NCBI RefSeq assembly: GCF_017220215.1
Contig: NZ_CP071130.1
Span: 496,001 to 560,000 of the forward strand
Direction of reading: 5' to 3'
Source of the DNA: Caballeronia sp. M1242
GTDB taxonomy: Bacteria; Pseudomonadota; Gammaproteobacteria; Burkholderiales; Burkholderiaceae
DNA length: 64,000 nt
In this document: in pieces, positions 9,546-18,767 of the stretch
Numbering within the stretch: position 1 is the first letter of the stretch
How the letters are laid out: each line of letters opens with the position of its first letter
The notes under the pieces: model-generated
What the model was told of the DNA's origin: nothing
Databases searched by the model: none
Seen by the model: the letters and a program-made list of their open reading frames with translations, nothing else
Made by a program: the position numbers and the translations under genes

Positions 9546-10232
9546 TCACGTTTCGCTCCACATGCGCAGCAGGTTGTGATAACAGCCGACGAGCGAGCGC
9601 TTCGCGGCTTCGTCGCCATTCGTCGCATTGAGACGCTGTATCGAGTTGTCGAGATCGAAAAGCAGCGCGCGTTGCGCATCGTCGCGTACGAGGCTTTGCG
9701 CCCAAAAGAAGCTGGACACGCGCGCGCCGCGCGTGACTGGACGCACTTGATGCAGGCTCGTTGCCGGATACACGATGGCATGGCCCGCGGGGAGCTTCAC
9801 TTCCTGCACGCCGTACGTGTCTTCGATGACGAGTTCGCCACCGTCGTAATCTTCAGGGCGCGACAGAAAGAGCGTGATCGATACATCCGTGCGAACGCGT
9901 GCGCCGTGGCCCGGCACGATGCGAATGGCGCCATCGACGTGACTGCCGAAATGCATGCCACCTTCATAGCGATTGAAAAGCGGCGGATACACGCGGTTGG
10001 GCAGCACCGCGCTGATGAAAAGCGGATGACGTTCGAGCGCACCGACGATCACATCGCCCATTTCGCGGGCGATGGCGGAGCCTTCGGCAATCTGTTGATT
10101 GCGCTTGACGGGCGCGCCTTGATAACCCGCGGTGGCGCGGCCGTCGACCCATGAGTCGGTGTCGGCTTCGAGGCGCGAGCGCATGGCGGCGGCGTCTTCG
10201 GCGCTCAGGACGCCCGGTATCGAAAGAATCAT
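9546..10232 (-). CDS. piuC: PiuC-type PKHD Fe(II)/2-oxoglutarate-dependent hydroxylase
   Basis: A 228-aa Fe(II)- and 2-oxoglutarate-dependent dioxygenase of the PiuC/YbiX family. The iron ligands are visible: HxD in [12 protein letters not shown] and the distal His in [13 protein letters not shown], whose final Arg binds 2-oxoglutarate. The double-stranded beta-helix core ([19 protein letters not shown]) is complete. It lies downstream of the TonB-dependent receptor gene on the same strand, the usual piuC position. It is therefore probably part of an iron-starvation response; its exact substrate is not established. Start ATG at 10232. Confidence 0.9.
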   Translation of the reverse strand: MILSIPGVLSAEDAAAMRSRLEADTDSWVDGRATAGYQGAPVKRNQQIAEGSAIAREMGDVIVGALERHPLFISAVLPNRVYPPLFNRYEGGMHFGSHVDGAIRIVPGHGARVRTDVSITLFLSRPEDYDGGELVIEDTYGVQEVKLPAGHAIVYPATSLHQVRPVTRGARVSSFFWAQSLVRDDAQRALLFDLDNSIQRLNATNGDEAAKRSLVGCYHNLLRMWSET

Positions 10233-10256
10233 TGCGTGGGCTCGGTGTGAGTCACT

Positions 10257-10284
10257 GCGCGCGCCGAGTACGAGCGGCGCGCGC
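10257..10284 (-). repeat. GC hairpin between fiu and piuC
   Basis: Inverted repeat of GCGCGCGCC and GGCGCGCGC, extended to 10 bp by the inner G-C pair, in the 69-base gap between the receptor gene and piuC. There is no T tract, so it could lower distal expression or stabilise mRNA rather than terminate fully. Confidence 0.45.
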
Positions 10285-10301
10285 TTCAGATCAAAGGTGC
10301 A

Positions 10302-12566
10302 TCAGCGGAAGCGGTAATTCAACGTCGCGAGGAACGTGCGGCCAAGACCAGGCACCGCGCGTCCGCCGTCGGACGGGATCAGGGCATCGTAGTACTTCTT
10401 GTCCGTCAGGTTCAGCACGTTCAACTGGATATCGTAGCGTTTCTGATGATACGCGGCCATTGCATCCCATCGCGTATAGCCGCCGACCTGCACGAGGTTG
10501 TTGTTGGCCGCATAGCGCGACGACACATACGATGGACCGCCGCCAAATTCCCAGTTCGGCGTGACGTTATACGTGGACCACAGCGTGAGCATGTGATGCG
10601 GCGTGTTGGCGAGCGTGTGTCCGGTGGTGCCGTCGAGCGCCTTCTGTACGGTGCCGTCCATGTACGTATAGCCGCCGAACACCTGCCACTTGTTCGTGAT
10701 GTGGCCCGCGACGCCGAGTTGATAGCCGCGCACGCGCACATCGCCATCGAGCGTGTATTCGCCGGTGGAGACCTGCGTGCGCGCGTTGGTTTTCTCGATG
10801 TTGAAGAGCGACTGCGTCACCGAAAGCCCGCCGTTCAGCAAGTCCCACTTCGAGCCGATCTCATACGAACGGTTCTTCTCGGGCGGCGTGTTCTGCTGGT
10901 TGTTGGTAAGCGTAAGCGCTTCGAGCGACGGATTGAACGACGTGCCATACGACACGTAATACGACTGCCATTCGGTCGGTTGCCACACAATGCCGGTGCG
11001 CACGCTCGTGAAGTAGTTCGTCTGCGTGGCATAGCGCGGTGCGTTGATCGAGTTATGGATCGATGCTTCATAGCGGTCCCAACGCACGCCCCCAATCCAC
11101 TTCCAATGCTCGCCGATCGAGATAGTGTCGTTGAGATAGAGCCCGATGCCGTTCGCGCTGGATTCCGCGAGATTGGTGGCGACCTCGCGATAATTCGACG
11201 GGCGCGTCGTATAAGTCGGATCGACGAGCGGCACGATAGCGAGCGTATTGGACGACAGGCCCGGCGTGGTGGCAGTGAAGGTCTGGTTGCTATAGGTCTC
11301 GTGGCTCAGATCGACGCCGACGAGCATGTCGTGCTTGAGAAAGCCCGTCGCGAACTTGCCTTCGAAGTCGGTCGTGTTGTACACCGAGTGGTCGTTGATG
11401 TTGCGGTCCTTGCCTTGAAGGCGCACGTAAAGCGAAGAGAGGGGCAGCGTCGTGTAGTTTCCGTTGGTCAACGCAGTGGACGTGTTGAGCGGTCCGGTCA
11501 GCACGGCGGCCGCGTTCGTCGCGCGCGCTTCGGTGCTGTAGTGACTGAATTGCGTCTGATTGCGCAGCGTGAAGACATCGTTGAAGCGATGCTCCACGCG
11601 CGCGTTGAGCGTTTGCACGTCCTGAATCGTGCGGTCGTCGGTAAAGCCATAGAACGTCTTCGTATCGACCGGCGCCGGATGTCCGTTGAGCGGCGGAATG
11701 CCGTAGTCGGGCTGATCGCGGTTGTGCTGAATCAGGGCGGATAGCGTCACTTGCGTCGGCGTGCCGATGCCGAACTTCACTTCCGGCGCGACGCCGTAAT
11801 CCTTGCTCTTCATCTGATCGCGAGTGGAGCCCAGGTCCTGACCGAACGCGTTGATGCGAAACGCGGAAGTCTCGGTCATCGGCTGATTGATGTCGACGGT
11901 CGTGCGGTAGCGGTCGTGCGTGCCCGCTTGCACGGATACATCGGCGCGCGGCTTCAGCTCCGGCTGCTTGCTGACCTGATTGATGACGCCGCCTGTCGAG
12001 CCGCGGCCGAAGTACAACGACGACGGCCCGTACAGCACATCGATGGATTCGAGGTTGAACGTATCGCGATAGTACTGGCCGCGGTCGCGAAAGCCGTCGA
12101 GATAGATATCGGTGCGCGCGGTGAAGCCGCGCAAGTTGATGTTATTGCCGATCTGGCCGCCTTCCGCTGCGCCGAGCGTGACGCCCGGTACGTTGCGCAG
12201 CGCGTCCGAGAAAGAGCTGACCGCCTGCGACTGCAGAACCGCTTTCGGCACGACGACGACTGCCTGCGGGATGTCGCGCAATGCGGCGGGCACTTTTGCG
12301 CCGACGCTCGATACTTCGGGCTGGAAGTCGCGCGACGTGTCGCTTTGTCCCGTCACCTTGACGGCGGGCAGAGCGGCGGTTTCAGGCGCCGCCGTGGCGG
12401 AATCCGCGTTCGCGCTTGCGGCGCCGTTGGTGCTGTCTGCGGAGCCGCTCTGAACGGAGGCGGCGGCTCGCGTACTTTCTGTTGCCGTTTGCGCGTAGAG
12501 CGGCGCGGCCATCGGCATGGCAGCCATACTCACCAAGGCCGCGGCGAGCGGCGTTTTCCTCAGCAT
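10302..12566 (-). CDS. fiu: TonB-dependent catecholate siderophore receptor (Fiu-like)
   Basis: A 754-aa outer-membrane receptor. After the signal peptide and a low-complexity Ala/Ser/Thr linker comes the plug domain (ALRDIPQAVVVVPKAVL, NINLRGFTARTDIYLDGFRDRGQYYRD, VLYGPSSLYFGRGSTGGVINQVSK). The 22-strand barrel follows, ending in the typical C-terminal aromatic pattern (FLATLNYRFR). The plug is most like Fiu-type receptors for monomeric catecholates and their conjugates. A Fur-box-like sequence lies about 100 bases upstream of the start, and piuC follows downstream, so Fur-controlled iron uptake is likely. The exact ligand is inferred. Confidence 0.9.
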   Translation of the reverse strand: MLRKTPLAAALVSMAAMPMAAPLYAQTATESTRAAASVQSGSADSTNGAASANADSATAAPETAALPAVKVTGQSDTSRDFQPEVSSVGAKVPAALRDIPQAVVVVPKAVLQSQAVSSFSDALRNVPGVTLGAAEGGQIGNNINLRGFTARTDIYLDGFRDRGQYYRDTFNLESIDVLYGPSSLYFGRGSTGGVINQVSKQPELKPRADVSVQAGTHDRYRTTVDINQPMTETSAFRINAFGQDLGSTRDQMKSKDYGVAPEVKFGIGTPTQVTLSALIQHNRDQPDYGIPPLNGHPAPVDTKTFYGFTDDRTIQDVQTLNARVEHRFNDVFTLRNQTQFSHYSTEARATNAAAVLTGPLNTSTALTNGNYTTLPLSSLYVRLQGKDRNINDHSVYNTTDFEGKFATGFLKHDMLVGVDLSHETYSNQTFTATTPGLSSNTLAIVPLVDPTYTTRPSNYREVATNLAESSANGIGLYLNDTISIGEHWKWIGGVRWDRYEASIHNSINAPRYATQTNYFTSVRTGIVWQPTEWQSYYVSYGTSFNPSLEALTLTNNQQNTPPEKNRSYEIGSKWDLLNGGLSVTQSLFNIEKTNARTQVSTGEYTLDGDVRVRGYQLGVAGHITNKWQVFGGYTYMDGTVQKALDGTTGHTLANTPHHMLTLWSTYNVTPNWEFGGGPSYVSSRYAANNNLVQVGGYTRWDAMAAYHQKRYDIQLNVLNLTDKKYYDALIPSDGGRAVPGLGRTFLATLNYRFR

Positions 12567-12660
12567 ATCGTTCCCCGATATTTTGTTAATGAATTCGGAA
12601 CGACGACGGACCGGCTGTCCGTTCGTCCTGCTTCACCTGCATCCGCGCGTCAGCGGTGCT

Positions 12661-12681
12661 AAATGAGAATCAGTATCATTA
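12661..12681 (-). promoter_or_regulatory. Fur box upstream of fiu
   Basis: Read on the minus strand it gives AATGATAcTgATTcTCATT, close to the 19-bp Fur consensus (alternating NATA/ATT blocks). It sits 95-115 bases upstream of the fiu start, in the divergent region shared with amt. Confidence 0.75.
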
Positions 12682-12746
12682 CACAATGTGACAAGTTTTT
12701 GTAAGTACCTGATCGGTTTACAGGCTCAAGCCAGCGATGCCGCTTT

Positions 12747-12772
12747 GCATCTTGCATGCACCATCGAGTGCG
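12747..12772 (+). promoter_or_regulatory. Possible activator site upstream of amt (NtrC-like dyad plus 13-mer motif)
   Basis: Contains TGCAC-N6-GTGCG at 12757-12772, resembling NtrC sites (GCAC-N5/7-GTGC), about 140 bases upstream of the sigma-54 -24 element, a normal enhancer distance. It overlaps GCATCTTGCATGC (12747-12759), a motif that recurs twice after amt. Confidence 0.45.
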
Positions 12773-12912
12773 CTGAATGCACATTCGATGCGCATCAAGA
12801 GGCCATTTGCACCAAGATGAGACGAAAGCGCTGCGCGTGCAGATTGCGGACTGCACTGTGTATAAGCGGGCGCACAGCTTTCGCACACGGAGCTGCACAC
12901 AAAATGCGCAGA

Positions 12913-12928
12913 TGGCCCGGATATTGCA
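12913..12928 (+). promoter_or_regulatory. Sigma-54 (RpoN) promoter of amt
   Basis: TGGCCCGGATATTGCA matches the -24/-12 consensus TGGCAC-N5-TTGCA, with GG and GC separated by exactly 10 bases. The predicted transcript start is about 20-25 bases before the amt ATG at 12962, leaving a short leader. Confidence 0.75.
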
Positions 12929-12961
12929 CATGTCGCCGTTTTTTTTAAAACGTCCGCCGAC

Positions 12962-14164
12962 ATGCAGGCACTTCAATCTGGTACCGACACCCTGTTCCTA
13001 TTGCTGGGCGCCGCCATGGTGCTTGCCATGCACGCCGGTTTCGCGTTCCTCGAACTGGGAACGGTCAGGCGCGAGAATCAGGTGAACGCGCTCGTCAAGA
13101 TTCTTGTGGACTTCGCCGTGTCCACCCTCGCGTACTTCTTCATCGGCTACAACATTGCTTACGGCGTGCAGTTCATGCACGGAGCCGACGTGCTCGCGCA
13201 GCACAACGGCTATGCGCTGGTGCGCTTCTTCTTCCTCTTGACGTTCGCTGCGGCGGTTCCGGCGATCGTGTCGGGAGGCATCGCCGAGCGTTCGAAGTTC
13301 AACCCGCAGTTGTTCGCAACCTGCGTGATCGTCGGGTTCATTTATCCGCTACTCGAAGGCATCGCGTGGAACGAACGGTTCGGCGTGCAGTCGTGGCTCA
13401 CGCAGGCTTTCGGTGCGCCGTTTCACGACTTCGCCGGTTCCGTCGTCGTGCACGCGTTCGGCGGCTGGGTCGCGTTGCCGGCGGTGCTGCTGCTCGGGCC
13501 GCGCCACGGTCGTTATCACAAGGATGGACGCATCGCCGCGCACCCGCCGTCGAGCATTCCGTTTCTCGCGCTCGGTGCGTGGGTGCTCGCGGTCGGCTGG
13601 TTCGGCTTCAACGTGATGAGCGCGCAGACGGTCGACAAAATTAGCGGTCTGGTTGCGGTGAATTCACTAATGGCGATGGTCGGCGGCACGCTCGCCGCGT
13701 GGGTCGCGGGGCGCAACGATCCGGGCTTTGCCTACAACGGTCCGCTAGCCGGACTAGTCGCGGTATGTGCAGGGTCCGACGTGATGCATCCGCTCGGCGC
13801 GTTGATCGTCGGAGCGGTGGCGGGCGTGCTGTTCGTGCAGATGTTCACGTGTGTGCAGAACCGCTGGCGGATCGACGACGTGCTCGGCGTCTGGCCGCTG
13901 CATGGTCTCTGCGGCGCGTGGGGCGGCATCGCGGCAGGCGTGTTCGGGCAAAAGACGTTCGGGGGCATCGGCGGCGTGTCGATGTGGTCGCAATGCATCG
14001 GCACCGTCGGCGCGGTCTTGCTCGCGCTCGCGGGCGGCGCTGCCGTCTACGGCGTCATCAAGATGACGGTGGGACTGCGCCTCGACCGCGAGGACGAGTT
14101 CAACGGCGCGGACCTGGCCATCCATCGCATCTCGTCGACGCCGGATCGAGAAATGGCCGGCTGA
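12962..14164 (+). CDS. amt: Ammonium transporter of the Amt family
   Basis: A 400-aa inner-membrane ammonium channel with about 11 hydrophobic segments. Family signatures include FLELGTVRRENQVNALVKI, the conserved pore region around FHDFAGSVVVHAFGGWVALP (with the first pore His), and the second His in the VWPLHGLCGAWGGIAAGVFG stretch. The start MQALQSGTDTLFLLLGAAMV lacks a cleavable signal, unlike many Amt proteins. No glnK/PII gene is adjacent. A well-formed sigma-54 promoter upstream suggests nitrogen-limitation control. A sensor kinase gene follows downstream. Confidence 0.93.
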   Translation: MQALQSGTDTLFLLLGAAMVLAMHAGFAFLELGTVRRENQVNALVKILVDFAVSTLAYFFIGYNIAYGVQFMHGADVLAQHNGYALVRFFFLLTFAAAVPAIVSGGIAERSKFNPQLFATCVIVGFIYPLLEGIAWNERFGVQSWLTQAFGAPFHDFAGSVVVHAFGGWVALPAVLLLGPRHGRYHKDGRIAAHPPSSIPFLALGAWVLAVGWFGFNVMSAQTVDKISGLVAVNSLMAMVGGTLAAWVAGRNDPGFAYNGPLAGLVAVCAGSDVMHPLGALIVGAVAGVLFVQMFTCVQNRWRIDDVLGVWPLHGLCGAWGGIAAGVFGQKTFGGIGGVSMWSQCIGTVGAVLLALAGGAAVYGVIKMTVGLRLDREDEFNGADLAIHRISSTPDREMAG

Positions 14165-14199
14165 GGTCGCAGTTCGCCCTCCGGCCGTCAGCGCCGGAT

Positions 14200-14236
14200 T
14201 GCATGCAAGATGCGCCGCATTGGCATTTTGCATGCC
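14200..14236. repeat. Inverted pair of a 13-bp GCATYTTGCATGC motif
   Basis: GCATGCAAGATGC (14201-14213) and GCATTTTGCATGC (14223-14235) face each other across a 9-base spacer, between amt and the sensor kinase gene. A third copy, GCATCTTGCATGC, lies in the amt promoter region at 12747. This could be an operator or a transcript-end hairpin (about 12 of 13 positions pair). Confidence 0.55.
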
Positions 14237-14370
14237 GCCGCCGCCCGGATCAGCAACTTGCCGCGAGCCGGCGCAAGACGGGGGAAAAGGCCCGGGCATG
14301 CGCTTCGCTGAAAGCGACCGCTCCGACATGACCGGCGCCGAACCGGCAAAGCGACGCGTGCTTTGCCTGA

Positions 14371-16683
14371 TTGACGCAGAACCTCCGATTGACGAGAATC
14401 GCGGCCCGGTCGCGGTCGGCTTGCTATGCCGATGAGTGCGCGCCGGTTACGATATACCGGCCGATCCCCAACAAGGCCGAGAGCTTGAATCCTACAGAGA
14501 CCGGGTCCTTCGATTTGCCGCTTCCGTCGCGCAACTTCTCGTTGACGCGACGCGTGCTGCTGCTCGTCCTGGCCGCGTCTGTCGCCGTTCCGCTTGCCTG
14601 TCTCGGCATCTACGGCTATTACGATTATCAGCGCCGGTTCGCCGAGGCCGGCGACCTGACCGAGCGGCTCGCGCGCGTGGCGAACGAACACGCGCTCAAA
14701 GTGCTGGACCTCAATCAGCAACTGGAGACGCGCGTCGTCGACATGCTGGGCGACAGTGGCGACGCGGACGTCAAGTTGCGCGAAGAAGCCTTGCATCGCG
14801 CGCTCGACGACATGAGCGGCACGCTCGCGCAGGTCGCGGCCATTTCGGTCTTCGGCGCGAACGGCGCGCTGCTTGTGAATAGCCGCCGGTATCCCGCGCC
14901 GGACGTGTCGATTGCCGAGCGCGACGACTTCCTTTCGGCCCGCGCGTTCGCGCCCGTCACCTACTTCTCATTGCCGTTGCGCGGCAAGGTCGCGCAATCG
15001 GACGTGTTCACGACGACCATGGGGCGCATCAGCCACAACGGGCAGTTTCTCGGCGTCGTGTCGATTGCGCTGAATCGCGATTATTTCGTCGACTTCTATC
15101 GCGAGATCGCAGCGGGCGACTCAGCGCTCGTAATCGGTCTTTATCGGCGCGATGGCGGCATTCTCGTGCGCTATCCGCCGAGCCCCGCGTCGTCGCAAGC
15201 CGCGAACAACACGCCCTTCACCGACGCGTTTCGCAACAACGAGCTCTTCGGACGCGTGCGCATGACATCGACCATCGATCACGTCGAGCGCGTGCTTGCG
15301 TACCGGCGTGTCGGCGAATTTCCGCTCTATGTGGCGACCGGTTATGCGACGTCGGTCGTGCGCGCGCGCTGGCGGCAGAACCTCGCGCTCGTCGCAGCGA
15401 TCGCGGCGTTGCCATGCATGGCCGTATGGCTTCTCATCGCGTTCTCCATTCGCCGGCTCGATGCGGAGCGCGTCGCGTGGGAACGCTGGCAGGCGGAAGT
15501 CGCGACGAGGCTGTCCGTCGAAGCATCGACGCGGCAGTTGCGGCGCATGGGCGCGCTCGGCAATCTGGTGGCGAACGTCGCGCACGATTTCAATAACCTG
15601 CTGATGGTCGTGTCGGCGAATATGGCCCTTGCACGGCGCAAGCATTTCAACGATGTCGAGAGCGAAGTGCTCGCGGTCGAACGCGCAACCGCCGGCGCGG
15701 AGTCGCTCGCGCGGCGGCTGATGAGCGTCGCGCGCAAGCATCCGCTGAAGCAGGAAGTCATCGATCCCGCCGCGTGGATCAGAAGCATGCTCGAAATCGT
15801 GAAGCGCGCGGTGCATCCGTCGGTCTCGCTGACGGTCGAGTTCTCAGCGGACGTGTGGCCCATCATGGCCGATGCCGTGGAACTCGAACTGGCGCTCGTC
15901 AACATCGTCGCGAACGCGAGCGAGGCGATGCCGCATGGCGGGCGCATCGTCATCCGCTGTCAGAACGCTCGATTACGTGGCGCGGAAACCGATCTGCCCG
16001 ATGGCGAATACGTGCTCATTTCCGTGACGGACAACGGCGAAGGCATGAGCGAAGCCGTGTTGCGCCGCGCGTTCGAACCGCTCTTCACGACGAAAGTGCG
16101 CGGCGCGGGCACGGGTCTCGGCCTCTCGCAAGTGCTGGCCGCGTGCGAGCAGGCGGGCGGCAGCGCGCGCATCACGAGCGTGCCGGGCGCCGGCACCACG
16201 GTTCGGCTTTATCTGCCAAGGCATCACGGACCGGTAACGGCGCCTGCGGCTAAACCCGTCGAGATGGAGAAGGAGAAGCCGCTGGCCAAACCGCAGCAAG
16301 TGGCGGACGACGACCATCCGTTCAGAGGCATGTCGGTGCTGCTCGTAGAAGACAATACCGACGTCGCGGCGGGCGTCATGGCGGTGCTCGAAGTCTTCGG
16401 ATGCACCGTGCATCACGAGGAAAGCGCGGATGCGGCGTTCGCGCTCATGGGCGAGGGCTACAGCTTCGATCTGGTGCTGTCAGACGTGCAGATGCCCGGC
16501 AGGATGAACGGCATCGACCTCGCGGAGCAGATCACGAAGCGGCTGCCTTCGCAAAAGCTCGTGCTGATGACGGGCTATGCGGACGAGATCGAACGCGCGA
16601 AGCATCTGGGCGTGCCGATTCTCGCGAAGCCTTTCGACATGGACGACTTGCGCGATCTCATCATGGACGGCGTGCCGCACTGA
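14371..16683 (+). CDS. Membrane-bound hybrid sensor histidine kinase/response regulator
   Basis: Order: transmembrane segment (about 62-83), extracytoplasmic Cache-like sensor (about 84-345, with GYYDYQRRFAEAGDLTERLARV and FSLPLRGKVAQSDVF), second transmembrane segment (about 347-368), histidine kinase core with phosphoacceptor His405 in VAHDFNNLL, an N box (NIVANASEAM), and the GTGLGLSQV ATP lid. The C-terminal receiver domain has phosphoacceptor Asp705 (LSDVQMPG) and Lys in ILAKPFD. The start is uncertain: no ATG is available, TTG 14371 is the longest, and TTG 14485 (residue 39) has AAGG upstream and fits the first membrane segment better. The signal sensed is unknown; the position after amt does not prove a nitrogen role. 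Confidence 0.85.
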   Translation: MTQNLRLTRIAARSRSACYADECAPVTIYRPIPNKAESLNPTETGSFDLPLPSRNFSLTRRVLLLVLAASVAVPLACLGIYGYYDYQRRFAEAGDLTERLARVANEHALKVLDLNQQLETRVVDMLGDSGDADVKLREEALHRALDDMSGTLAQVAAISVFGANGALLVNSRRYPAPDVSIAERDDFLSARAFAPVTYFSLPLRGKVAQSDVFTTTMGRISHNGQFLGVVSIALNRDYFVDFYREIAAGDSALVIGLYRRDGGILVRYPPSPASSQAANNTPFTDAFRNNELFGRVRMTSTIDHVERVLAYRRVGEFPLYVATGYATSVVRARWRQNLALVAAIAALPCMAVWLLIAFSIRRLDAERVAWERWQAEVATRLSVEASTRQLRRMGALGNLVANVAHDFNNLLMVVSANMALARRKHFNDVESEVLAVERATAGAESLARRLMSVARKHPLKQEVIDPAAWIRSMLEIVKRAVHPSVSLTVEFSADVWPIMADAVELELALVNIVANASEAMPHGGRIVIRCQNARLRGAETDLPDGEYVLISVTDNGEGMSEAVLRRAFEPLFTTKVRGAGTGLGLSQVLAACEQAGGSARITSVPGAGTTVRLYLPRHHGPVTAPAAKPVEMEKEKPLAKPQQVADDDHPFRGMSVLLVEDNTDVAAGVMAVLEVFGCTVHHEESADAAFALMGEGYSFDLVLSDVQMPGRMNGIDLAEQITKRLPSQKLVLMTGYADEIERAKHLGVPILAKPFDMDDLRDLIMDGVPH

Positions 16684-16690
16684 GTGGACG

Positions 16691-17191
16691 TTACTTATGC
16701 TTCGGCATGGGGCGCGCGCCGACGAGAGGATTGAACGACCGGCGCTTCTCTGTCGGCGCTTCCTCCTCGGCCGATGCTTTCGCGCGGCGCGCATTCGTGC
16801 GTTTGCCGCCGAGCTGATGGAGCAGGTCTTCGTCGTCAGTGGCTTCTTCGTCTGCTTCCGCGTCGTCTCGCGCGGCCGCGGAGGTCGTTTGCCCGGCGCC
16901 TGCAAGATGCTCCATGACGGAGACGAAGTCCTTCTGCGCGGACTTGAGCGCGCGGCCCGGCATCATGATGAGCACGACCGCTTCCTGCACGGTGTGATCG
17001 TCGACGGTATGCAGCGTGCCAGCTTCCGTCCAGTCGATGCCGCTCCCGGCATACGCCGCGATCACATGTTGCAGCACCGCAGGCGAGAGCACGCCGGCAT
17101 CGTATAAGCCGACGATCTGCCGTTCGGCAAGCGCGAAGAGACTCGTCTTCGGGGCAGCGCTTGCCTTCGATGCGGATTTGCGGGCGGCCAT
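16691..17191 (-). CDS. Conserved hypothetical protein
   Basis: A 166-aa cytoplasmic protein with no domain I recognise. The N-terminal two thirds look folded (TSLFALAERQIVGLYDAGVLSPA, then WTEAGTLHTVDDHTVQEA). The C-terminal third is acidic then basic low-complexity sequence ending RPMPKHK. It starts one base after the stop of the upstream sugar dehydrogenase gene on the same strand, so the two are probably co-transcribed and perhaps translationally coupled. It ends 8 bases from the convergent sensor kinase. Function unknown. Confidence 0.7.
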   Translation of the reverse strand: MAARKSASKASAAPKTSLFALAERQIVGLYDAGVLSPAVLQHVIAAYAGSGIDWTEAGTLHTVDDHTVQEAVVLIMMPGRALKSAQKDFVSVMEHLAGAGQTTSAAARDDAEADEEATDDEDLLHQLGGKRTNARRAKASAEEEAPTEKRRSFNPLVGARPMPKHK

Positions 17192-17192
17192 G

Positions 17193-18518
17193 CTATTTCG
17201 ATGCGGGCGCGACCCGCCATACCGTATTGCCGACGTCGTCGGCGACCAGCAGGCCGCCTGCGTGGTCCACGGCCACGCCGACAGGACGCCCCAGCGCGTG
17301 CCCGTCTGCCGAAAGAAAACCGGTCAGGATATCTTCAGGCGGACCGGAAGGCTTGCCATCCTGGAACGGAACGAAGATGACCTTATAACCGCTTCTCGGC
17401 TTGCGATTCCACGACCCGTGCTGACCGATAAACGCGCCGTTCCAGTAATGCTGCGGGAAGGCTTTTGCGTCGTAGAACGCGAGACCGAGCGAGGCCGTAT
17501 GCGCGCCGAGCGCATAGTCAGGCACGGTGGCCGATTCGACCAGATCCGCGCGTTGCGGCTTCACGCGATCATCGACATGCTGGCCGTAATAGCTATAAGG
17601 CCAGCCATAGAACGCACCGTCCTTCACTGCGGTCATGTAGTCGGGAACGAGCTCGTTGCCGAGTTCATCGCGCTCATTCACGGCGGTCCATAACGCGCCG
17701 GTTTGCGGCTGCCACGACATTCCGTTGGGATTGCGAAGCCCCGTTGCATAGAGACGAGTCTGTCTACTCGCGATATCCACTTCCATGATGGCCGCGCGCC
17801 CGTTCTCCGCCTCGATGCCGTTCTCCGCGGCATTGCTGTTCGAGCCGACCGTCACGTACAGCCGCTTGCCGTCCGGACTCGCGATGATGTTCTTGGTCCA
17901 GTGATGGTTGATCGGTCCCGCGGGCAGGTCGATAAATTTCTCGCCCGTCGATTCGATCGTCGTTTCGCCTGTCCGATACTTGAAGCGCAGCACGGCATCG
18001 GTATCGGCGACATAGAGGTCATCTCCGACCAGCGCCATGCCGAACGGCGAATGCAAATGATCGATGAATACGGTCCGCGTTTCGGCGACGCCGTCGCCGT
18101 CGGCATCGCGCAACAACACGATGCGATCGGGACTCGCCATGCCCGCGCCCGCGCGCTTCATCACCTTCTTCATGACGGCGCCCTTGATGCCCGAGTTCGT
18201 ATCGTGCTCGGCGGGGGCGTTGCTCTCGGCCACGAGCACGTCGCCGTTGGGCAGCGTGATGATCCAGCGCGGATGATCGAGCCCGGACGCGAAAGCGGTT
18301 ACGTCGAAGCCCGCTGGCGATATGGGCTTCTGTCCTTCGGCCCACTGCTTGGCGGGCGCGATGTTCACCGTCGGCAACAACGCGCGGCGCGGCGCGGGAA
18401 GCGCGGGATCGCGCCCGAAGTCAGTCGGGTAGTCATCCGCGAGCGCGATGCTGCACGAGACCGCCAGCATCGCGACGAGCGTCACGCGTAGGCACTTGCG
18501 CGCGTCAGGAAGCGCCAT
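17193..18518 (-). CDS. PQQ-dependent sugar dehydrogenase family protein (sorbosone/aldose dehydrogenase type)
   Basis: A 441-aa secreted beta-propeller of the soluble glucose/sorbosone dehydrogenase family. It has a signal peptide ([27 protein letters not shown]) and the characteristic blades [58 protein letters not shown] and [19 protein letters not shown]. Relatives oxidise sugars in the periplasm with PQQ. PQQ use here is inferred from family only; some family members lack it. The start lies 3 bases after the stop of a 55-aa CXXCXGXG protein gene. An orphan pqqA lies 1.9 kb away on the same strand. Confidence 0.85.
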   Translation of the reverse strand: MALPDARKCLRVTLVAMLAVSCSIALADDYPTDFGRDPALPAPRRALLPTVNIAPAKQWAEGQKPISPAGFDVTAFASGLDHPRWIITLPNGDVLVAESNAPAEHDTNSGIKGAVMKKVMKRAGAGMASPDRIVLLRDADGDGVAETRTVFIDHLHSPFGMALVGDDLYVADTDAVLRFKYRTGETTIESTGEKFIDLPAGPINHHWTKNIIASPDGKRLYVTVGSNSNAAENGIEAENGRAAIMEVDIASRQTRLYATGLRNPNGMSWQPQTGALWTAVNERDELGNELVPDYMTAVKDGAFYGWPYSYYGQHVDDRVKPQRADLVESATVPDYALGAHTASLGLAFYDAKAFPQHYWNGAFIGQHGSWNRKPRSGYKVIFVPFQDGKPSGPPEDILTGFLSADGHALGRPVGVAVDHAGGLLVADDVGNTVWRVAPASK

Positions 18519-18521
18519 CCA

Positions 18522-18689
18522 TCAGCCTCCGCCGATGCCCTGCACGATTTTTCCCGTGCCGTCGCAAGTGGGACAATCGCCGCCGTCTTGCTTGCCTGTG
18601 CCGTTGCAGTCGGGACAGATGTCTTCGCCGGTGCCCGGTGCGCCGGGCTCTGCTTCATCGCCCGGACTGAGAGGAGGTTCTTGCGCCAT
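18522..18689 (-). CDS. 55-aa zinc-finger-like CXXCXGXG protein
   Basis: A small gene supported by a strong ribosome-binding site (AGGAGA, 6 bases before the ATG at 18689) and tight spacing (3 bases) to the sugar dehydrogenase start. The product has two copies of the DnaJ-type motif: CPDCNGTGK and CPTCDGTGK, the second followed by a Gly-rich end. Four cysteines could bind one zinc. DnaJ central domains carry four such repeats, so this is a half-sized, stand-alone version. A role as a metal-binding helper or redox-sensitive switch is inference. Too short for most gene finders. Confidence 0.75.
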   Translation of the reverse strand: MAQEPPLSPGDEAEPGAPGTGEDICPDCNGTGKQDGGDCPTCDGTGKIVQGIGGG

Positions 18690-18767
18690 GACTGTCTCCT
18701 AGGTTGGTATGCCTTGGCGAGAAGCAAAGAGTATTCCGCGGTGACGTGGCAAGCGGCGCGTTCGTCT

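Noticed and set aside
18448..18702. 84-aa plus-strand frame with Pro/Ser/Cys-rich sequence
   Set aside because: It is the antisense of the 55-aa CXXCXGXG gene, which has the better ribosome-binding site and motifs.
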